DNA of 7,808 nt from Acidobacteriota bacterium. Lineage in GTDB: Bacteria > Acidobacteriota > Terriglobia > UBA7540. Of the stretch, positions 4,701-7,808 are shown one piece after another. Location: NCBI GenBank assembly GCA_003165615.1, contig PLWR01000531.1:1-7808 (forward strand). Direction: 5' to 3'. Numbering within the stretch: position 1 is the first letter of the stretch; every line of letters begins with the position of its first letter. Position numbers and translations under genes: made by a program. Below the pieces are notes generated by a model, which was not told where the DNA came from, did no database searches, and saw only the letters and a list, made by a program, of their open reading frames with translations.

Positions 4701-6751
4701 GTCGACGAGGCGTTGAAATTCAACTTCGCCACAAACGCGTTACCGCTACAGCCACCGCCGCAGGTTCCTTGGAGCGGGTTGACGGTGGGGAAGTCGGTCG
4801 ATTGAGTGATGCCCGTCACGTAGGCGTTGCCGGAGGAATCGACGGCGATGCCCTGACCATAGTCATCAGTACTGCCGCCCAGGTAGGTGGAGTAGACCAG
4901 GGCCGTGCCTGCCGCGTTCAGTTCGGTGACAAAGCCATTGGCGCCATCTATCTCTTTTTTGTTGGTTGCCTGTATCGGGTTCACGGTGGGGAAGTCGGTC
5001 GACCCAGTGTCCCCCGTCACGTAGGCATTGCCGGAGGAGTCGACGGCGATGCCGTAGCCATAGTCATAATTACTGCCGCCCAGGTAGGTGGAGTAGACCA
5101 GGGCCGAGCCGGCGGCATTTAGTTTCGCCACAAACGCGTTGCTACAGCTACCGGCGCAGGTGGCTTCTGGGAGCGGGTTCATGGTGGGGAAGTCGGTCGA
5201 ATAGGTCTGCCCCGTAACGTAGGCGTTGCCGGAGGAATCGACGGCGATGCCGTAGCCATAGTCAATATTACTGCCGCCCAGGTAGGTGGAATAGCTGAGT
5301 ACAGGATCGATGAAGAGCAGTTTCGAGTGGTCGTACGGTGCGACCTGGAATTGAACATGGTTCTGGGCGTCGAGAGTGTAGTGGCCGTCCAGGAATTGAC
5401 GATTGTCGATTGATGATTGCCGATTTTCGAATTTCAAATTTCGAATTTCGTCCCGGGCTCCGGAATCCGGAATTCGGGTTTCGGATTCGACGTCCTGATA
5501 CACGATGGGCTTATGGAAACGAACTTCGCCGCCGTCGGTTTTGACCACCAGATCGCCATCGGGCGTCAGTTGGAGGGGCACATCGCGATGCGCCCTTTTT
5601 TGTAGCGGCGGTGTCCCCACCGCCGACCGGCGGTCAGAGACCGCCGCTACAGTGGGCGGTTCACGAACCGCCCCTATGTCGAGGACGATGGCACTCGGGT
5701 CGGCGCCGGGGGCCACGACAAAATCGTATTCCAGTTGTCCGCCCTGGTTGCCGTAATAAACCAGGTCCACACCGGGATAGACGCTTTGGTATCTCACCTT
5801 GGCGTAATTCGGCACGTTCGTATGCCACTTCTTCGGATCGTTGCCAATGAAGTAATTGCTCTTGCCCGGCAACTCCTCCGCGCCGGTCACTGCGGCGGCC
5901 GTGTTCGCACCCACCAGTCGCATGCGGAGAACTGCGTCCGGAGTCTCGCGTCCGGAGTCCGGCGTTCCTACTGAGCTCTGCAGAATGGGGCGACGAATGG
6001 ACCCCCTCACCTGGCCCGCCCCGGCTGATGAAAACGCCGGATGCGGTCCACCCTCTCCCCCAAGGGGGCGAGGGCGTAGGTTCAAGCTCACTCTCCCCTC
6101 GCCCCCTTGGGGGAGAGGGGCGGGGGTGAGGGGGTCTTTGTCACTCAATTTTGCAGTGATCGGTAGGTCGCCACGGGCGGCAGGGGGCAATGATGACCCA
6201 CGAGGTGCGAGCTGCGAGTTTCCAGTTTCGGCTTTCCAATTTCCAGTTTCCGGTTTCCAGTTTCCCCCTTCGCCTTTTGCCTTTTGACTTGCACTTTCTA
6301 ATGTCAAAACCGCCTCGTCCCCGGTAAGGAAAAGCGAGTACCCTCTCCCCCGCGAGAGGAACTTGACACGCCCATCCGTCTGCCCTTGATTGGCTTCAAA
6401 GCCTAGCGGCAGCTTGCCGTAATTCGCAACCAATTGATTTGCGGGAGAGGCAGCTACGCCAGCGGGCCGCGGAGCCGCAGCGGCTGGGTGGCGGGATAAA
6501 CCCGCCGCTACGTTGGGAGCAGGTTTGAGCTTCGACCCAGGCGCGATCGCGAGAGGCCGTGGAGCGAGTTGGAACGAAGGGTGTGCGGCGCGAGCGCTCG
6601 ATGCCAATGTTGTCCCAAGCGGCGATGAGCCCGCCGCTTTCGCGGCGCGATGCCAGCGGCTTCCTGCCGCCAGCCCGGCCAGCAGGATTGCGCTGAAAGC
6701 AATTCCCGCCCCCAGTTTCCGGTAATCTCTACTTTGTGTTCCGCCGCTCAT
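1769..6751 (-). CDS. Giant exported SBBP beta-propeller / choice-of-anchor-D protein
   Basis: A 1660-residue protein of unknown function, probably displayed outside the cytoplasmic membrane. Domains in order: N-terminal hydrophobic export segment (about 12-30, no lipobox); Ala/Pro-rich linker (40-107); a conserved domain, which I believe is the one Pfam calls DUF7948 (109-485; FEANQGQ, PGKSNYFIGNDP, VYPGVDLVYYG, LEYDFVVAPGADP, IDPVLSYSTYLGG), interrupted by repeat-derived stretches; five SBBP repeats (487-817; YSTYLGG...GIAVDSSGNAYVTG...TDFPTVNP), expected to form a propeller; anchor-D sandwiches at about 818-928, 929-1047 and 1379-1475; between them two 155-residue tandem modules (1054-1363); an Ig-like segment (1476-1550); two hydrophobic segments (1571-1590, 1602-1619); and a Thr/Ser-rich beta tail. 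The start is supported by GGGAGG 7 nt upstream. It follows the 294-residue gene by 66 bp, probably in one operon. Adhesion, envelope anchoring or polymer binding are plausible; no catalytic motif was seen. Confidence 0.9.
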   Translation of the reverse strand: MSGGTQSRDYRKLGAGIAFSAILLAGLAAGSRWHRAAKAAGSSPLGTTLASSARAAHPSFQLAPRPLAIAPGSKLKPAPNVAAGLSRHPAAAAPRPAGVAASPANQLVANYGKLPLGFEANQGQTDGRVKFLSRGRGYSLFLTGDEAVLTLESASQKAKGEGGNWKPETGNWKAETGNSQLAPRGSSLPPAARGDLPITAKLSDKDPLTPAPLPQGGEGRVSLNLRPRPLGGEGGPHPAFSSAGAGQVRGSIRRPILQSSVGTPDSGRETPDAVLRMRLVGANTAAAVTGAEELPGKSNYFIGNDPKKWHTNVPNYAKVRYQSVYPGVDLVYYGNQGGQLEYDFVVAPGADPSAIVLDIGAVREPPTVAAVSDRRSAVGTPPLQKRAHRDVPLQLTPDGDLVVKTDGGEVRFHKPIVYQDVESETRIPDSGARDEIRNLKFENRQSSIDNRQFLDGHYTLDAQNHVQFQVAPYDHSKLLFIDPVLSYSTYLGGSNIDYGYGIAVDSSGNAYVTGQTYSTDFPTMNPLPEATCAGSCSNAFVAKLNAAGSALVYSTYLGGSNYDYGYGIAVDSSGNAYVTGDTGSTDFPTVNPIQATNKKEIDGANGFVTELNAAGTALVYSTYLGGSTDDYGQGIAVDSSGNAYVTGITQSTDFPTVNPLQGTCGGGCSGNAFVAKLNFNASSTPHLTLVYSTYLGGSNYDIANGIAIDSSGNAYVTGVTNSTDFPTVNPLQATNYGSDDGFVAELNPAGSALVYSTYLGGSGGDTSQGIAVDSCGNAYVTGYTQSTNFPTVNPLQATNHGSSDAFVAKISSGMVPCVSFSPTNLTFGSQNVGSPSAPQTVTVTNTGTANLTISSALIGGTNSGDFATSADTCTGAPLTPTPGSTSTCTINVTFTPTATGSRSASLNFTDNAANSQQSVSLTGTGAAPVAGVSPPSLTFGNQNLGTTSASQPVTLSNTTGTAALTIASIGISANFGESDNCGGSVLAGGSCTINVTFSPSLTAPAGMLTGALTITDNNNGVAGSTQTVSLSGTATSSGGGGPPPTNVTDSETITVTDTPLVVAMPALLNIAAPVADYSVGSLGFAGQTATLPLTVSNLGQANLSLVAVTPPGSPFSISQIACTNGATSLPTTLSSAGACVLSISYVAPTSGTPTGTITFTDNAALSNLTSTAAGSNFTQSIPLSGAETSTLPPSPPPTTVSAPVNETITVTDTPLVVAMPALLTIAEPVAYYSVGSLGFGGQSGTLPLTVSNIGEANLSLNPVTSPASPFSIASVACTNGATSLPTTLPSAGACIFSISYVAPSSGTPTGTITFTDNAALSNLTSTAAGSNFTQTIPLSGAGTSTAPPAPPSTTVSVSVNETIKVTDTETIFVVGPVVSLAPSSLTFPAQVLGTSSTAQTVTLTNTGNASLAISSITASGDFSQTNTCGTSVSAGANCTISLTFKPIAGGTRTGSLSIFDNVPGSPQSVALTGTGLDFTFTLLSGSSLSATVAPGQPAIYSFSVRSLGGLAGTINFSCTGAPAETNCTVSPNPLMAGSSATTVTVTVLTTAPSASAPRSRPLPPVLPLSPGLRGLLLLALALAAMSWAIGRRKQPGVSRWQSAMVLLAAGLLLTLALAGCRAPTINPGTPAGTYTLTVTGTTGSGASALSHSVSLTLIVS
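1892..2041 (-). other. C-terminal double hydrophobic segment with a lipobox-like end
   Basis: Encodes residues 1571-1620 of the giant protein: a first hydrophobic stretch (LRGLLLLALALAAMSWAIG), a basic turn (RRKQPGVSRWQ), a second hydrophobic stretch and LALAGC. The pair sits between an Ig-like segment that breaks off after TTVTVTVLTT and a tail starting GTPAGTYTLTVTG, so the hairpin seems inserted in one beta domain. The first segment followed by RRK has the shape of a C-terminal sorting or anchoring signal, and LAGC has the shape of a lipobox, but a lipobox at the C-terminus is not a canonical lipoprotein signal. The role is inference. Confidence 0.6.
2664..3593 (-). repeat. Two tandem 465-bp modules inside the giant gene
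   Basis: Two head-to-tail copies, 2664-3128 and 3129-3593, exactly 465 bp (155 residues) apart in register; anchors such as TGGGTGAAGT recur at 2751 and 3216, and GCATCGCCACGACG at 3094 and 3559. Each encodes an ETITVTDTP linker, an anchor-D-like sandwich (SVGSLGF-GQ, LPLTVSN, CTNGATSLPTTL, SGTPTGTITFTDNAALSNLTS) and a Pro-rich spacer. Nucleotide similarity is high by eye with scattered substitutions, so the duplication is neither brand-new nor ancient. The copies preserve frame because the unit is a multiple of three. Confidence 0.88.
4301..5293 (-). repeat. Five SBBP propeller repeats
   Basis: Five consecutive units of 63-71 residues, at residues 487-552, 553-619, 620-690, 691-754 and 755-817. 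Each has the order YSTYLGGS, GIAVDSSGNAYVTG, ST-FPTVNP, then FV-KLN or FVTELN. Units 1 and 2 are nearly identical at the DNA level over their conserved halves (198 bp apart), which suggests recent homogenisation. Variation is concentrated in one loop; units 1 and 3 carry C-x3-C there (TCAGSCS, TCGGGCS). Unit 5 has Cys instead of Ser in DSCGNAYVTG. Five units may be completed to a closed propeller by flanking strands. Confidence 0.9.
5396..5489 (-). repeat. AT-rich reiterated block read in frame (residues 422-452)
   Basis: Two adjoining reiterated parts. The AT-rich part, 5396-5450, consists on the minus strand of GAAATTCGAAATTTGAAATT followed by repeated AATCGNCAATC words. The second, 5451-5489, is made of CCGAATTCCGGATTCCGG-type words with overlapping EcoRI- and BspEI-like palindromes. 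Base composition drops sharply against the surrounding GC-rich gene. The product (ETRIPDSG...EIRNLKFENRQ...IDNRQ) interrupts the usual junction between the KPIVYQDV strand and GHYTLDAQNHVQFQVA. It looks like a dispersed repeat embedded in the gene without breaking the frame. Confidence 0.65.
5601..5651. repeat. 51-bp palindromic element with 11-bp terminal inverted repeats
   Basis: Begins TGTAGCGGCGG (5601-5611) and ends CCGCCGCTACA (5641-5651), a perfect 11-bp terminal inverted repeat. The inside holds further CCGCCG/CGGCGG palindromes, as if two hairpins were nested or fused. The same 11-bp word occurs again at 7790-7800 upstream of the 294-residue gene, and ten of its bases at the 6490-6511 palindrome, so the family is dispersed within this window. 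Here it is translated as TVAAVSDRRSAVGTPPLQ in the giant protein. Confidence 0.75.
5654..5673. repeat. 20-bp GGGCGGTTC palindrome
   Basis: GGGCGGTTC-AC-GAACCGCCC, a perfect 9-bp stem with a 2-bp centre, 2 bp from the 51-bp element. On the minus strand it is read as GAVREPP in the giant protein. It is a separate palindrome from its neighbour, and the pair probably entered as a unit or by nested insertion. Confidence 0.7.
5934..5959. repeat. 12-bp direct repeat GCGTCCGGAGTC
   Basis: Two exact copies, 5934-5945 and 5948-5959, separated by TC, followed by a partial third (CGGCG). Read as TPDSGRETPDA in the giant protein (about residues 264-273), directly before the conserved strand VLRMRLVGAN. 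It has the style of the other short reiterated words in this gene. Confidence 0.6.
6000..6136. repeat. 137-bp nested inverted-repeat element (MITE/REP-like) in coding sequence
   Basis: Outer arms GACCCCCTCACC (6000-6011) and GGTGAGGGGGTC (6125-6136) are perfect 12-bp inverted repeats. Inside, 6051-6074 and 6096-6119 form a perfect 24-bp inverted repeat with a 21-nt spacer; each arm contains CCCCCAAGGGGG or its complement and is itself nearly palindromic. A third small dyad, CCGGC/GCCGG, lies at 6021-6040. The architecture is that of a small non-autonomous palindromic element with no coding capacity of its own. It is translated within the giant protein as residues 206-251 (DPLTPAPLPQGGEGR...RPRPLGGEG), with no stop. 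Confidence 0.8.
6141..6159. repeat. Small dyad beside the 137-bp element
   Basis: TCACT-CAATTTTGC-AGTGA, a 5-bp stem with a 9-nt loop in a short AT-rich patch 4 bp from the nested palindrome. It may be a flanking remnant of the same insertion or chance. Confidence 0.3.
6219..6290 (-). repeat. GGAAACTGG / AAAAGGC reiterated block read in frame
   Basis: On the minus strand, AAGTCAAAAGGCAAAAGGCG leads into GGAAACTGGAAACCGGAAACT and a diverged second copy of that 21-bp unit. The product is a period-7 peptide, GNWKPET-GNWKAET-GN, preceded by a Lys/Gly-rich stretch (residues about 155-178). Such reiterated words lie outside any recognised domain and follow directly on the conserved strand GDEAVLTL. 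The block is low complexity and of clearly different composition from the surrounding gene. Confidence 0.65.
6490..6511. repeat. 22-bp GCGGGTTTATCCCGC-type palindrome
   Basis: GGCGGG-ATAAA-CCCGCC forms a perfect 6-bp stem at 6490-6506, followed by GCTAC, so on the minus strand it starts GTAGCGGCGGG like the 51-bp element. It is read as VAAGLSRH in the Ala/Pro-rich linker of the giant protein (residues 81-88). It looks like one half of a longer GTAGCGGCGGG palindrome whose other arm has diverged. Confidence 0.6.
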
Positions 6752-6758
6752 TTTCCAG

Positions 6759-6764
6759 CCTCCC
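6759..6764 (-). promoter_or_regulatory. Shine-Dalgarno of the giant gene
   Basis: GGGAGG on the minus strand, 7 nt before the ATG at 6749-6751. It lies in the 66-bp gap after the stop of the 294-residue gene. That gap holds no hairpin with a T-run, which supports co-transcription. Confidence 0.7.
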
Positions 6765-6817
6765 GCGCTTTCACGCTAACTCGCCATTCCTTGGTGTCCG
6801 ACGACAGAAACAGAGAG

Positions 6818-7702
6818 CTACTGGAAGCTGATGGTCACCGTCACATTGACCGTTTGGCCCGGGGTCACCGGAACCGGATTCGGATCTCCAGCAGCCAGCC
6901 CGGCGGGGGTGTTTCCGTCGAGGGGCCTGGCGGTAAAAAAGCCCTGTAGAGCATTAGCCCCAGATGTAGTGCTGCAAGTCGTGGGCGAAGCTGATGCCAC
7001 GCAGACAAAGTCGTTCGTTGCTGCATAACCTATCGCGGCAGGGAAATTCTGAGGTACCGTGCCTGAACCGCTTAACGTCAACGTCCCCCCATTGAGAGAA
7101 GCACTGTATATCGCACCCGAGGAGAGTTGAGGACCGGTCACCGATAAGTTAGTAGAACAAGTCCCGGAATTTAAGCTTAAAACCAAATGCGGGCAGCCAG
7201 AAGCAGGCGGTGAGCCTGGTTCATTAATTTCTATAATACTTGTTTGCCCCGCATCATCGCTGAGAAGGACCGACCAACTGCCTGGGGTCACTACGCGGCC
7301 GAGGATGCCTGCCAGCAACGCCGCCCCACCGGTGACTCCGGAAACGAGCGCATTTTCAAACTCGCGGTGGGTGGCAACCTTTCCGTCGGGATTTTTCACC
7401 TCGATCGTCCAATGCCCGTGGACCTTGATTCCTTCCTGTTGACCCTTGGGCGCGGATTGCCCCGCAAGCGCGGCCGGACCTGCCGCGGGCTTTGGGGTTG
7501 TCGCCTGTGTCCCCGGGGCTGTATTTGCGGTCGCAACCTTCGCGGACGCGGGGGTGCTCGCCTGCGCGGATTTCGACGCCGTGCTTTGCGACTGCGCCCG
7601 GCTCGACCCCGCCAGAGCCAAGACCAACGCCGATAGCGCCGCCAAGGCAAAAATCCGCCTTCCCATACGCACCCTGATTCCTCTGCTTTTTATCTCGCTC
7701 AT
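6818..7702 (-). CDS. Secreted protein of unknown function, partner of the giant gene
   Basis: A complete 294-residue protein that I cannot assign to a named family. A short basic leader (1-16, with RGIRVRMGRR) and a hydrophobic core (17-32) end in SSRA|QSQ, a good signal peptidase I site after Ala36. Next comes an Ala/Thr/Ser/Pro/Lys-rich linker (about 37-89), suggesting a spacer in the envelope. The C-terminal part (90-294) opens with KVHGHWTIEVKNPDG and HREFENALVSG, then a Gly/Ala/Leu stretch and a WSVLL strand, and ends in beta-rich sequence (TVNVTVTISF). Four cysteines (170, 182, 234, 243) could form two disulfides after export. The order (pre-strand, FxNxLVxxG, small-residue helix, strand with Trp) faintly recalls phage tail or fibre accessory proteins, but this is inference. 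AAGGAGG lies 6 nt before the ATG, so the first Met is preferred over Met13. Confidence 0.85.
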   Translation of the reverse strand: MSEIKSRGIRVRMGRRIFALAALSALVLALAGSSRAQSQSTASKSAQASTPASAKVATANTAPGTQATTPKPAAGPAALAGQSAPKGQQEGIKVHGHWTIEVKNPDGKVATHREFENALVSGVTGGAALLAGILGRVVTPGSWSVLLSDDAGQTSIIEINEPGSPPASGCPHLVLSLNSGTCSTNLSVTGPQLSSGAIYSASLNGGTLTLSGSGTVPQNFPAAIGYAATNDFVCVASASPTTCSTTSGANALQGFFTARPLDGNTPAGLAAGDPNPVPVTPGQTVNVTVTISFQ

Positions 7703-7789
7703 TTCACTCCTCCTTTTTCAGATTTGTTCCGGCTTCATCCCAGCACAGTAATTTCTAAACGGAGCAACATAAATTCTTGCGCCTTGCCC
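7703..7789 (-). promoter_or_regulatory. Leader of the two-gene operon
   Basis: AT-richer region upstream of the 294-residue gene, ending in AAGGAGG at 7709-7715. The promoter of the pair should be here or to the right of the window. I cannot point to a -35/-10 pair with confidence: a TTGCTC word is present but lacks a good -10 at the right distance. Confidence 0.4.
7709..7715 (-). promoter_or_regulatory. Shine-Dalgarno of the 294-residue gene
   Basis: AAGGAGG on the minus strand, 6 nt before the ATG at 7700-7702. It fixes the start at the first Met rather than at the Met 12 residues later that directly precedes the signal peptide. Confidence 0.8.
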
Positions 7790-7808
7790 TGTAGCGGCGG
7801 TCTATGAC
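7790..7808. repeat. Partial GTAGCGGCGG-type dispersed repeat, cut by the window edge
   Basis: TGTAGCGGCGGTCTATGAC. Its first 11 bases are identical to the terminal arm of the 51-bp element at 5601. Here it is intergenic, 88 bp upstream of a start codon, whereas the other copies lie inside coding sequence. The second arm would be beyond the window. Confidence 0.6.

Noticed and set aside
4352..5217. Plus-strand frames with a repeated VGVAGGIDGDA-type sequence
   Set aside because: The periodicity is the shadow of the SBBP repeats on the other strand, not an independent repeat protein.
4301..5293. CRISPR-like regularly spaced repeats
   Set aside because: The period is about 200 bp, it is coding, and it matches SBBP protein repeats; there are no short identical repeats with unique spacers and no cas genes.
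7703..7789. Sigma-70 promoter with TTGCTC as -35
   Set aside because: The hexamer at the correct distance does not resemble TATAAT; too weak to report as a site.

Overview
The window is GC-rich and reads like accessory chromosomal DNA of a soil-type bacterium, most likely an Acidobacteriota member. The pointers are a giant secreted protein combining an SBBP-type beta-propeller with choice-of-anchor-D domains, a small secreted partner gene, a tyrosine integrase of a type I associate with such genomes, and many short dispersed palindromes. The phylum call is inference from protein style; no rRNA or marker gene is present.

All three intact genes lie on the minus strand, so the window is transcribed from right to left. 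From the right: a short leader with part of a dispersed GTAGCGGCGG-type repeat (7790-7808); a 294-residue secreted protein of unknown function (6818-7702); 66 bp further on, a 1660-residue exported protein (1769-6751) made of an N-terminal conserved domain, five SBBP propeller repeats, beta-sandwich modules and a C-terminal double hydrophobic segment. The two genes each have a good Shine-Dalgarno sequence and no visible terminator between them, so they probably form an operon producing two cell-envelope or extracellular proteins. Abutting the stop of the large gene is an out-of-frame remnant of another anchor-D gene (1620-1763). A stretch of about 480 bp with no convincing gene follows, then a complete tyrosine recombinase (174-1124) and a gene-free left edge.

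The most striking observation is that the first third of the 1660-residue gene is studded with short interspersed repeats that are read through in frame: a 22-bp GC palindrome, GGAAACTGG-type 21-bp repeats, a 137-bp nested palindrome with a perfect 24-bp stem, a 12-bp direct repeat, a pair of palindromes around 5601-5676, and an AT-rich GAAATTCGAA-type block. Together they code for roughly 180 residues of low-complexity sequence placed at loops or linkers of an otherwise recognisable domain. The propeller and beta-sandwich region carries none, but shows its own duplications: five SBBP repeats and a 465-bp tandem module. No CRISPR array, tRNA, rRNA or convincing riboswitch was seen.
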